Below, in pieces: positions 11,146 to 23,331 of a DNA stretch of 64,000 bases. The stretch's first letter is position 1, and the number at the start of each line of letters is the position of its first letter. This DNA comes from Halichondria panicea (taxonomy: Eukaryota > Porifera > Demospongiae > Suberitida > Halichondriidae), in NCBI RefSeq assembly GCF_963675165.1, contig NC_087378.1, forward strand, positions 1,605,525 to 1,669,524. Direction: 5' to 3'. The notes under the pieces were generated by a model, which ran no database searches, had not been told where the DNA came from, and worked only from the letters and a program-made list of their open reading frames with translations. The position numbers and the translations under genes are program-made.

Positions 11146-13604
11146 ATGGCTCTACCATTTCTACCTGGAAATTCATTCAGTGATCCAACTGTGAGACTAA
11201 AAAGTTGTTGATTTTAGCATAAAATGATGGTGTTCTTTTCCATAGAAAACTCGGTTCCATGTGGCCCAAAGTTTATCGTACAAGAACGGGTACGCACTTC
11301 CCTTCCGTCCCCAGTTTGGAGTGGGCGGTAACACCCTTCCCCTGAGCCAACTCAACGAGGCTGATCTTGATGAGCTCTCAAACACTCGACCCACTCTCAC
11401 ATACGGCAACTCCTCCAAACCTGCTCCAGTCGAATTCGTTCCAGCTCATGTGGCTTTCGATAAAAAAGTACGTGTATATCTAGCTATGTAAAGCAGACAC
11501 CCAGGTGCATGGTTCTTAAAACTACCTCTGCTTATTGTAAATCACAGGTTCTTCAGTTTGATGCTTACTTCAAACAAACGGTACATGAGTCGCCCAACGA
11601 GCACTATCGCATCAGGGATGTGAAATTTTATTACTACCTGGAAGATGATTCCATTTCTGTGGTAGAACCTGCCATTTCAAACAGTGGAATTCCTCAGGGC
11701 AAACTTATCAAGAGGCAGAGACTACCCAAAAATGACCTGGGTGACTGTTGGCACTGGAAAGATCTCAACTTGGGTATTGATGTTACTTTCTATGGAAAGG
11801 TGTTCCATATCTACAACTGTGATCAATGGACAGCTGTGAGTTTTTGGTTCTCTTTAATTGACGTAGGTACCGTAGCATAATTGTTCAGAGGGTTTGTGAA
11901 CTTGTGAAGCATTATTCTAACTGCCTATAGTATAGTACATTTTGTAAGAATTTTCATCCCTTGAATTTCGTTTTGCAGGAGTTTATGGAGAGCGAGGGGA
12001 TTGAGTTGAGTAGTGCTGGCCAAAGGGCACCAGACCCTTACATGGAAACAAGACACACACATAAGCCAAATTATACTACCCCATCTGAGTATGACAAGCT
12101 GAAGCAGTTCTTGGAGTTGGACAGGAATGTTCTTCGCTTCTACTGTGTGTGGGATGATAGAGACAACATGTTTGGCGAGATGCGTCCATACGTAAGTCTA
12201 GTGATTTATTTATTGGTACAGATTTGTTATTTTCGCTAATTTCCAGTTTTTGAGCTAGCTACCTTTATGTGCCCATTGCAATCTTATGTCTTGAGAGATT
12301 ATTACACAGCGTTGCCTCTACAATATTAAATTTTTATCTACAAATCAGTGGTATTTGCATAGTTTTGCTTTTTGTTTGTTTCTATAGGAGATTCACTATT
12401 ACCTGGCTGACGATACCGTACAAATCCGGGAGATCCACGAGGCAAATGATGGGAGAGATCCATTCCCTGTTCTGCTTTGCAGACAAAAGCTCCCCAAGGA
12501 CAAAGTCAACATGCCTTGTAAGTGCTGAAAACACTACCTTCAATTGTGTATTCAGTCATTTACTCTATTCTTCCATAGCCACGTTCCCTAGTAGTGTTTT
12601 GGAGGTGTCAGACCATGAAGTAAAGGAGTGGCTCTCCCCCAAAGACTTTACCATTGGGAAGGCAGTCAACATTATGGGCAGAAGATTTCTCATGTAAACT
12701 ACGATAGCTACATATGTTTGTGCATTTTAACTACCTTTTGCTCGTTTTAGACATGACTGCGATGACTATACCAAGGCATACTACAAAAGCAAGTTTGGAG
12801 TACAAGAGTTTCAGTCAGTCCAGGTATCCCTGCCTTCACCCAAACCAACTGAGCCAGAGCTACAACCTTACAATGGGTTCGGGTCACTCGAGGACAGCAA
12901 GCAGTCTTGTCTCACTCTCATCCCTCAACCACCTAAGAAGGACGTCATCAAAATGTTGGAGAATGATGGGAAGATTCTCCGATTTGCTGCCAGAATGGTA
13001 AGTATACATGTGAGCCTTGGAAAAGGCTAATTAATTAATAGAGTAAGTATTCGTATCAATAATACTGTTTCTGTACAACTAAATAACTAATTATTATTGT
13101 TCAACCACAACACAATGTTATTCAAATCTGGTGTGTACACAAAATTAATGTACATGTAAACCCTCTCTGTTTAGGAGTCTACACGGCCTGAGGACAAGAA
13201 CAGGAAGTTCATCATAAGCTACCGTCTTGCTGACGAGATGATAACCGTCTTTGAGCCTCCACAAAGGTAAGTACCCGTAACACTCAATGAGAGGATAATC
13301 TGTTATTTTGTAATCTCATTTTACTGAAAAGTATTTCCTTTGCTCCTATAGGAATGCTGGTATACTGGGAGGCAAGTTCCTGGAGCGTACAAAAGTGGCA
13401 AAGCCGGGAAGCTCCACAGATAACCCAGACTTCTATACCCCTGGAGACTTTGCTATTGGGGCCACCATTCATGTGTTCAAACATAAATTTATCATCACAG
13501 ATGCTGACGAGTATGTGTTCAAGTACATGGAAGCTAGAGCTGACCAATTCCCTCCTGAAACAATTGAATCATTGAAACAGAAAAGAAACGGCAAAACTGT
13601 TTAG
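11146..13604 (+). CDS. EFHC1/EFHC2-like DM10-domain ciliary protein without EF-hands
   Basis: Microtubule inner protein family of ciliary doublets (EFHC1 is also called myoclonin). Nine exons, about 534 residues: 11146-11190, 11246-11467, 11548-11835, 11979-12191, 12388-12517, 12579-12693, 12751-12997, 13175-13266, 13352-13604. The start is chosen because [20 protein letters not shown] matches the family N-terminus. Three DM10 domains are seen: around [12 protein letters not shown] to [26 protein letters not shown] to [11 protein letters not shown], and ILRFAARM to [15 protein letters not shown]. Repeated hallmarks are [26 protein letters not shown] and [16 protein letters not shown]. The protein stops at KQKRNGKTV, soon after the third DM10, so the C-terminal EF-hand segment of human EFHC1 (640 residues) is absent. 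Presence of a cilium gene fits a flagellated animal. Confidence 0.94.
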
Positions 13605-15455
13605 CAAGTATGAACTTCAGCTCAGTGACATTGACAGTACAGTATGTGTGACGTAGTTTACATTTAAATACATGAATTGCATTTTGCAATAAATTTTGAT
13701 GACATGAAAGTTGGCAACTTAATTAATTTAATGTTCTGCTTCTCTGGTTTATCTGAGCAATCATGTCCAACGCTTTGTGTTTTACACAGCTGAAGTTCAG
13801 AGAGCTCCCATCACCTGCATGGATAAACAGACAACGATGACAGTACTTGTGTACGTATATAGATTTATATAGAGCTTACTAAACGTGATATCTGCAGTGG
13901 GCTCAGTTCCATCCGCTCTAATGTCGGCAATAATCTCACATTTGGGATTAGTTTCTCGGATTGTTTGAGAGGAGACCCGTCTGAGTAGTTCCCTGCATGA
14001 TTAATGCATACTTTAGACTAATGGACATACGTAGTGACATAACGGTGTAGACCTACACTGTTAATAGTCCATAGATACTACATTGTAATTTATAGTATCT
14101 ATAGTTTAGTCTATAAATAGCATGCATATCGCATACTGCACACACTATTATATGTAGATATAGGGCCAAATACCTCACTGATCCAACTCTACTGTCAAAA
14201 GTAGAGAAGATTATTTTGATTTTGGAGATTTTAGCTAAAGAGAAACCTCTAATCGCTGCCATGGCCCATGTGGATGCCTTTGTTTCTATTTAATACCCAT
14301 TTTCTGTCACATGACTTTCAAATTAAACATGGCGATCCTGCCACTTCTTTTGCCAAAGAAACTCGTATTTATCTAAGCCTTGTGGAGTGTTTCTGGACCT
14401 CTTGATAATCTGGGGCTCAAGTTGTACCTATTGTCTGTAGGATAAAGGTGAGTAGAAGCTTACCAGTGTCTGTACTCCCTTCATAAGCATGCGTTTTGTA
14501 TGAGCATGTATAGGTGCATGTAGGAGGATAAACAAAGCACATACTAGAGATATTTATATTTGTTTGATGTGGTAAACAAGCTTCAAGTTGCGTAGAGTGT
14601 GTGATACGTAGTTCTGGTCACATCGAAAGGTTGTTTGTCTGTGGGTGGTGCTACAGTTGGTCGTTAATTGCAAAGCTCTAGGTATTATAGTTCCGACGTG
14701 TTACTTTTAATCCTCGTTCGCAAGTAGGCATTTTTAATACTATAAAAGGTTTTTAACATTTCATTTGATAGGTGTATATAATATAAGAGCTATTGTAGCT
14801 GGTTTTGTCCACACGTGTTGTATAAAAGTATCTGCCCTATCTAAGGCAGATACTTTATCCCTGACAAGCTTTTCATATCTGGGTAGTCTATTGTTCTCTT
14901 TCTTGCATGTAATTGTGATGCGAGGTTACATGTACATGTATATACATACTTTGCACACGTTATGCAGTGCAGTTCAGTATTCATGTTTTAGTGAGCTTGA
15001 ATGTTGTTGTACACTTCATTAATATGCATTGATTGTTGTTAGTGTGCGAGTGGTTGCGTTGCTTAATTATAGTCATGAATGAGACTCACTCTTTAATGTA
15101 TGTACTACTACACCAGAGGAGGTACGACAATATCACGTGCGTGGACAATGGAATATCAATTAACATGCAGCAAAGATGCTGATGATGGGAGGGGGCTGTA
15201 TCTTGAAACCACACCCACACTAAATTTTGCTGCTGTTGATTGAATTTCCATTGTCCATGCACGTGATGTTGTCGTACCTCCTCTGCTACTACACCCTTTA
15301 TTTGACTCGGGAATGTGTTTGCCTCCATCTGCAGGTTTTAACAAACTTTGTACCACCATTACTATGTTTTAGAGATTTTGTTTTGTTTTATTAGAGAATG
15401 AATTTTTAGCACAGATTTACAATTGTTTCTATATAATCGCTATAAATTTGAAAAA
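13605..15455. other. Intergenic region upstream of the CLK-like kinase
   Basis: About 1.85 kb without a recognisable coding gene. A possible non-coding first exon of the kinase ends at a good donor (AAAGGTGAGTAG, near 14448), and an acceptor could lie near 15392; this is speculative. A long imperfect inverted repeat sits at 15113-15286 (listed separately). ATG at 15456 opens the kinase frame. Confidence 0.4.
15113..15286. repeat. Imperfect inverted repeat (foldback/hairpin)
   Basis: The left arm, from about 15115 (agaggaggtacgacaa...), pairs with the right arm ending about 15284 over some 39 bp with two mismatches. Pairing resumes further in (tcaattaacatgcagcaaa against ttttgctgctgttgattga), leaving a loop of roughly 45-50 nt. 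It could be a miniature foldback transposon or a transcribed hairpin upstream of the kinase. Confidence 0.7.
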
Positions 15456-18400
15456 ATGGCAGAGCGAAAGAGAAGAGATTTCAAAGAAGATGACTCAAGT
15501 GCTCCACGCACGAAAAGAACTCGTTATGATTATGATCGCGATTTTTATTCCTTGCCCCAATACAACAAGCCTATTTATCACCATAGATATGACTTACGAT
15601 CGATTGAGCATAGAAAACCTGTCGACTACTACTCTTCCCAATCTTCAGTCAAGACGAAAATAACTGCCACTACCACCAAGCAAATGTGCACCCGCTCATC
15701 GACGCAATCCATGCTCCCACTAGAAACCAGAAACGCTCACTCGTATTCCATCAACGCTCTTGCAACTCGATGCTCAAATTCTAGTACTGCCTCAGGACAA
15801 AGAAGAAAGCGACCAGCAGTGGGGAATGCAGCACCCAGTGCATCACTGGTGAATCTGAGACCCAGAAGAAAGAGAAAGATTACACAAGATGAGGATGTAA
15901 GCTGGTTAATTGATTAGTGTTTGTATGGCTGCACACAATTATGTTGTTCTATTTCATGCACAGTCTTCCTCTTAGTGCGTGTGCATGCAGTTTGTAATTG
16001 TGTAGCTGTAGTGTTGTGAGTCTTGTATACCCATTAGTAGCTCTTTGTTCTGTGACAGTGATTACTAGTAGTCTGATCTACCTGCCACCTGGCGGCTCCT
16101 AGTGCTAGATATCATTTCCCCTATAAGAGAGAATTGCAGATCTAGCTAGCTAGCTTGCTATTTAAATACAAGTCTGGCTCGGTGTGTCTAACAAGACCTT
16201 CCTCTCTCTCTCTCTCTCTCTCCCTCCCTCTCATAAAATCACCACTGCCTCCCACTTGGATCTTGTTACACTTTGTGTCAACTGAACCGTGCGGAATCAA
16301 TCGATCTATCAATCATCATGCTGGCTATGTGTGTGCGAAAACCGGGGGACACTGGTGGAACTCCAACCCTACAGAGCAGTATATCAGCCACAACCAACGG
16401 GTCCACCTCCAAGAGGACTAAAAGCAGAGCTCTCAAGTCCCTTCGAGCACATGTGGCCCCCAAGCAACAAGCTCAGGTCCAGCCCCAGCAACCTGCAGGG
16501 CCAGCTACCACCACTACAGCTCATGTAGATGTGGCTTGCACCGTGAAGATAAGAGATGATGTGGATGGTCACCTTATCTACCACAAGGGAGATCATGTAG
16601 ACTCGAGATGTAAGTTGCTTCTAACAACACTACTTTACTCCATGGTGTATGGTATTGCTTTGGTTTTCGCATGTATACGTACGTACTGCATTGCTAGTGT
16701 CGGTAACTTCGTATTCATGGGTTTCAGCTGAACCAGCTCTGAATGCATTTAACGCTTCCGATAGATTATTAGCTCGTGTATGTTACTGTTAATGTAAGAA
16801 TTTTCATCCTATTTCTGCATTGATTAGCCATAGCAGCTTGCACTTTCCTCAACTTACTTAAGCTTTTTGAATATGATAGCCCACAATTTGAATCGCCCAC
16901 TTATTTGTGGTCTGTTGTGAGTGGTGTGTAATGAGCCTTGTAATCCCCTAAAGCTCTTTGTTGTAGTGCTAATCAGAGTGAAATAGCACCTTCTTTCCTG
17001 TGCACCTAGTTAATGTCTAGTTGGCTGATCTTGTGACATGCATTGTTGACAGAACAATACTTATTAACACTTCTGTTATTACATGTGCTGTTTTAGCATA
17101 CAAATCCTCATTTAGCCTCATGTGTAAGCAAAAATCTGTCACTTGTATGTGAATTTGGCTTCTTTTATTATGAGCACCTCTACTTATTGGAGCCTTCATC
17201 ACACTACCTAATTATTATGGTGGTCACACAAAGTGTGTTGTCTGGCTGCATAATTATGACTGTTTGCAACATTTTGCTTCCTTACAGATGTTATTCTAAG
17301 GACTCTAGGAGAGGGTACGTTTGGCAAGGTGGTCTGCTGCAAAGACAAGTGAGTCGATGATTGTGTGTGCCTGCGTTAATGTGTCAGATTCATTGTACAA
17401 TGTCACAGGTAGTAGCTGTCAATAGGTCCCATTCATCACCCCCCTCTCCCATGTGTAGCTCCATGTGTCAAACACACTGTTTCTTTCATGATCTATTATG
17501 TGTGCCCATTTGTCATTAAAAGCTTCTGAGGTACATATGTATAATTATTATAGGCACTGTATAATTATAATACCAACATGTATTTATCTGTTTGTCTTGT
17601 GGTGCGTACAAGCTGTGGTATTGTACACATTTAGTTACACTTTCTCTTGTAATTCTGGTCCATAGTTATTACTTTAGCTTTGTGTATCTATGTGTAGTTA
17701 GTAAACAAAATCTGTATTCTCCCATAGAGAAAGCTTACCTTGTAGCTTTCAATTAGTGTTGTGTTGTCCAATTTAGCCCACAAATTTCCTTGAGTTAGGG
17801 ATGTGGTTAGCCTAGCCTCAACTAAGTCTGCTTGCATCACAGACTGTATGACAGGTTGTACATGTATTGTTAAAGAGTAGGTGGAAGAACAATGGCTTCT
17901 TCCTTATATTGATCTCATGGTGCTTTCTAGTCTTCCCTTACACACATGTATGTCCTTGTCCTCGTCCTGTATTTTGATCACCTAGAAAGCCTGAACTTTT
18001 CATTAATGCAAATTAATAATTATGTGAATCCAAGACCACACTTCAGTTTTTAGCGATTGTGCTTTAGCTTGCAAGTATAGTTGGCTGGGCTACTAGGTTG
18101 TTGTGTATGAGTTCAATGGCAGTGCCACCTTCAACAAAAGGGCTAATTGCCAACACAATTACCACACCCTCATCTTGCCTACAGTCCTGGCACTAGGCCG
18201 AAGGTTTGAAGGGGGAACTAATTGCTTACCTTGACTCCAACAGGCACGCCTTACTAGCCAATAGTGATAGCTCTAATTTTGACTACTGCATTGCACTACA
18301 ATTATTGCTTTGAGCTACACCACATAATTATTTCTGTATGTTAATATTGTATCTTCTGCCTTCGCTTGCACTCTTGCGTGTATTGAGAACAACGCGTGTG

Positions 18401-20446
18401 CTGTTCACATGTTTGGTGTGTGTTTACCTCTACACAGAATAAATGCTTTCTATAACGAGAATTATGTTGCAATGTGCTTGCCTCTTGTGTGAAAACAAAC
18501 TGTGACAGCGTAAAAACAGTTTTCATTGCATGCGGTGCATCATCAGAAGGTTTGTCACCTTGTGCCCCCTTTGTTTTTTTTTGTGTCGTTTTTGTCGTGA
18601 TCTCACTTTGATGTGGAAGACACAGTAGTAGGACAATCCTGACATGCATGTGATGCACATAGGAAGCAGCAGCTGGTTTGTATGTTTTGACTATGAGTAA
18701 TCAGCTTAGTGTGAGACTTTAAAGGGTTCTGAAGTTGTGGTTGCCAACAGATGCTGTGGGCTTGCCTTTATACTAAATATCCTTACACAGCTCCTAGTCG
18801 TAGGGGAGCTTTGTAGTGTAGTTTCACATGTTGTCACTAGCTGTCTCTGTGTTTAGCTGTTAACTAGAGAATTTGGCATAATTAGTATCCATATTGGTAC
18901 CTTCAGTGTTTTTCCGGTGAGTTCACTTTGTACTGAAACAGTTGTCTGTAGTTCATGCCAAGGTTTTGTTGCATATTTGTATTATACAGTGTAGATAAGG
19001 TAGTCAGGTCATGCTCTTGTAGCCTATAGAAATTATTGTGGTGGAAAGTGGTCTCTTTATGGAAGCCTGTTTTGTGGCTGTGGGTATTGTAAGGCATCTA
19101 TTGAGTTGATAGGGTCACAAGTCTGTTGCCATGTATGATGAGGTTTAGTATGGGATATATATGTACAGCCAGTTTTTGTATACAAACAACTCATTATTCC
19201 ATACGTTTAAAATATATACCTATAATTCGTTTCCAATATAACAATTGCTCTTATTGTACATTCTTAAAAATCCTTCGAGCCACGGTTGACCCCTAGTGGA
19301 AGTAGTTCCTGGTGGAAGGTAGAGCCCCACCATTAGAACTTTGTGTGCAGCCGTTTCCTATCGCTGACTGCTTCTATGTCTTCATTATCTTCAACTCATA
19401 AACTCCCACATTGATGTGTGTGCAACATGGTATTGTGTATTCTCTCTTGTGTCTGGAACTTTCTGGAGTGAATACTTGTTGGGTTGTTGTGACTCTATAT
19501 ATAGCCGTATTTGTCACCCCCCTCCCCCCCCACCCACCCTCCTGAACTGGTAAAATACAATAAGGAGTAAGGGTGTATGTGTGGGTGGTGTGGGCAGGGA
19601 ATTATTACAAGGTTGCCTGTTTGTGCAATGTCATATTGGGTATATGCCCACAAAATCATGTTGCGGTTATAGTGATGCTGTTTCTTAGGGAAGTAGCATC
19701 TTTATATATGACTGTACTGTGCATGTTGTGTGTATGCAAGCACAGTTGGCACTGACAGGAAGCCATCCTCCTAATGTGGTCACTCCAATTGAGTTACGAT
19801 TGAGAGAGTGGGTTTTGAATCCCACATTTGTATGGTCTATGTGCTTTGAGTGGTATTGCACCTGTGTTTAATAATATGAATTAACTTGTGTCTTCCCATG
19901 CACTCCAGGATCACAGGTAAACAAGTTGCAGTCAAGATCATCAAGAACGTACCTAAGTACAGGTGAGTCACATAATGACATGGCTATGAGATCATGACCT
20001 AGCTTCTGTGTGTTAGTCTCTGTATTCACTGTAGGAGACACCGTAGAATCACTACCTCTTCCGCATGATATTGACACTTCTTATCTAACACGTATTATAT
20101 GTATTGCAGAGCTGCAGCCAAGATAGAGATTCGTGTGCTGGAACAGATTAGAACATTACCTGGAGAAGGGCAAGCGTAAGTATTACATCATTGTGATTTC
20201 CTGCTATATTTAGACCATTATTGTGTGTTTGCATGCAGTGTAAGCTGGAGTAGTGCCAATGTACTATTAAGGTTATGTTGAGTGTTACCACTTTTCCCCC
20301 CTGCAGCTTGTGTGTACGAATGCTAGACTGGTTTGACTTCCACGGGCACATCTGTCTCACTTTTGAAATGCTAGGGCTCAGCGTCTTCGATTTCCTTGTG
20401 AGTTGTTTGTAATTGCTACATAATATCAAATCAATATGTGCACCTG

Positions 20447-20543
<97 letters not shown>

Positions 20544-22948
20544 GTGCACGTACACACAATGCACACACAATGCTGGTTTATCGTTTGATCTCTTGTGGTG
20601 TTGTACCCCTTTATAATTATTATCATACTAATCTTGTTTTCTCCTTGTAGAAAGACAACCAATATCACCCTTACCCACTGTTCCAAGTGAAGCACATCGC
20701 TTATCAGCTCACTCAAGCAATCAAATGTTAGTATTTGTACAATAAAGTGAACTCGAAGCTTGTACCAATATCACCAGGACTGTGTAGCCATGCATGAGCC
20801 TTGTTACACATGAACTTGTTGAGCTAAGCATTTCATTTATGCATGTACTTCAAATGTCACACAGCTGCTTAATGGTAGTCTAACAGGCCAGCTAACCTGG
20901 CCTGTTTGTTTTGTAACCATCTGCCTGTTATTGTAACTAATGCACACTTTCAGTTCACTATCAACTTCTCCAAAGCTAAACAAAAAGTACATGTATTGTG
21001 TGTATGGACTCTTAGCAAATTGCATGCTAGAATGAAAGCCAATAATATTCAATATGTATCCCATTGTGTTTGGCTGGTGTTCAACTGTGTGTACCCACCT
21101 TCCCTGCAGATATGCATAGGACGAAACTAACTCACACTGACCTCAAGCCTGAGAACATTCTCTTTGTCAGCTCTGACTTCGGCATTTTCTACGATGCTCG
21201 AAAGGTGTGTGTACACGCGCTACATTTGTGTGTGTGTATGCATGGCTACAGCTTTTATCTATAGTAACACAAACAGTTTAGCTGATGCTTGGCAGTGTAT
21301 ACACACATTATACATGTATCTGTGAGTTTGTTCTGTTGTTAGCCATTTTTTGGTCACTTTTATAGAAACAAGATGTCCGTGTTGTGAAGAACTCTGATAT
21401 TCGTTTGATTGACTTTGGCTCAGCTACATTTGATGATGAGCACCACAGTACAGTAGTGTCCACGAGGCACTATAGGGCACCAGAAGTCATCTTAGGTATA
21501 TACACACATACATCAATGTGTGTTTGTGTGTGTGTGTGTGTTTATAGTTAGGCAAAGGCTTCACTGGTTTTGTTTCCTTTGAACTTTTTAAACTTTTCCT
21601 GTTTCTACGTACATACTGTACATATGTACATGTATAGAGTATACGTAACAGTTCCTAACAGTTAGATATAGAGAGCTTTTCATTGAGTGCATGGTCTTAG
21701 TCAAACAATCATTGTCCATTCCTTCAATACTGTATATCATAGCTGTACCACTCTCATTAAGACCTCAACATAAGTGTATACGATGGTGTTTTTGTTTACG
21801 CTTATCTTTACACCTGGTGTTTCCTATACAGAACTGGGATGGAGCCACCCTTGTGACATGTGGAGTCTGGGCTGTATCATGTTTGAGCTGTACAGAGGAC
21901 ACACACTCTTCCAGGTAGGCACACACTGTTCCTGATCAATGTGTACACTTGTGGTTAACACTTACTGGTCACTGCTTGAGAATACAGAGATACACGTAGT
22001 TCAGAACCTTTCTCCCCCTTAAATATTTTATTGCCTAAGTCTGAGACTTGCAATGTATAACGAAATTACATGTACTAGGCATCTACAAAGAATAGGCTTG
22101 TATGCTTGGCTTAGGTTGTAAGTTTGCTTGATTTAAAGGAAACTAGACTAGCCCTCTCTCTCCCCCCAGACTCATGACAATCTGGAGCACCTGGCCATGA
22201 TGGAGGCCATCTTGGGACCTCTGCCACCCAGGTTCATCCGGGAGACGAGGAAGACCAAATACTTTTGGCACTGTCAACTAGACTGGGATCCAGAAAGCCC
22301 TGACGGAAAGTATGTCAAAGAGCACTGCAGGAAACTGAAGGTGATTGCCCCACTCAGTGGCTCTTTGTGAATGGTTGTGTGTGTGAGAGTTTGTGTGTAA
22401 TTGTGTTTTCACTATACTATACACCTACAACAACAATTCACATGTCAAGAGCCATGGCATATTTGTAGTGTCCATTGTGGACTTTGGTTACCCATTGATT
22501 TTCAGTATGAATTTAAACTGTGAAAACATGGCCTATTGATCCTTGAGTATCTTCATAGACGAAAAGTTACCAGCCTGGCATTGAGTATAGACTAGGAGTA
22601 GTACAATGTAGTTTACTTGGAATGTAGTGGCTGAGGTTGACTACTAATTCATCAAGGGTAGTGAGGGCCAATTAGTGGTCATTGTTTGCTGTACATACAT
22701 GTGTACATCTTGTTAAATTTGTATTCTCCTCTCATACACAGCGCTATATGATGTCCTCTGACCCAGAGACTGAGCAATTGTTTGACCTGATTCAGCAGAT
22801 GTTGATTTATGAGCCAAGACGGAGAATCACAGCGGCAGAAGCACTTGAACATCCTTTCTTCACATCACTGCACAGGAACAGTCATATTTCTACACAATTA
22901 AAACGTAGTATATCCGCACAAAGCTCTTCTAATAGTGAAACTGAATGA
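15456..22948 (+). CDS. CDC-like (LAMMER) dual-specificity protein kinase
   Basis: Nuclear kinase family that phosphorylates SR splicing factors. Twelve exons, about 569 residues: 15456-15896, 16375-16609, 17288-17348, 19909-19962, 20110-20175, 20307-20397, 20651-20726, 21110-21204, 21366-21495, 21832-21914, 22170-22340, 22742-22948. The N-terminus is basic and Ser/Arg-rich ([21 protein letters not shown]), as in CLKs. Kinase motifs: [12 protein letters not shown] (Gly loop), VAVKIIKN (Lys), [13 protein letters not shown] (catalytic loop), LIDFGSATF (DFG), [25 protein letters not shown], and [14 protein letters not shown], the LAMMER signature with one change (R to A). An alternative start may exist at ATG 16318, which reads into exon 2 in frame without needing the acceptor at 16375. 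The CLK paralogue number cannot be assigned. Confidence 0.93.
17349..19908 (+). other. Long intron 3 of the CLK-like kinase
   Basis: 2,560 bp intron, several times the usual length in this window, lying between the exon for the Gly-rich loop and the exon for the ATP-binding lysine. No open frame with family resemblance was found on either strand. It holds T/G-rich low-complexity sequence and a C-rich run near 19518. Confidence 0.7.
20453..20540. repeat. (CA)n microsatellite
   Basis: About 44 uninterrupted CA dinucleotides in intron 6 of the CLK-like kinase, starting some 56 bp downstream of the exon 6 donor. Degenerate CA continues to about 20570. Confidence 0.97.
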
Positions 22949-23331
22949 TTACAATCAAGTGATCCTTGATCTCTTCATTTTTTCGTTTTTTTTTCGTTGA
23001 AATGTTTTTTCAGAGCATCACCATGTGTGTGCAGTATTGAGTGTGTACAGTTTGTATAAGGAAATGCATCAGGTTACGTGTAATTAGATTATGTCTTCGT
23101 GTCTTATTTGTGAATCATGTTGATGTATACAATTTTGTTTATGCACTTGTAAAAGATGTTCATGGTGGTGATTCACTACAAAAAGTTATACGTGAACCTT
23201 GATTTGCATGTAAAGTGAATTAAGCCTCTGGCATGATTGTAGATTATGGGATAATTTTGGTGCAATAATATTTGGAGTACATGATTGAATGCTGAAAGTG
23301 ATAATTAATGCCAATTAACAATCATAATTAA
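22949..23331. other. Convergent 3' intergenic spacer
   Basis: 383 bp between the stops of the plus-strand CLK-like kinase and the minus-strand membrane protein. AT-rich, presumably two overlapping or adjacent 3' UTRs. No further feature was seen. Confidence 0.5.

Noticed and set aside
19255-19340. Possible tRNA-like stretch around tccttcgagcc
   Set aside because: No cloverleaf arms or B-box of proper form could be drawn on either strand.
20148-20716. Open frames rich in Val-Cys or Thr-His at the CA repeat
   Set aside because: Produced by the (CA)n tract in intron 6 of the kinase; no coding evidence.
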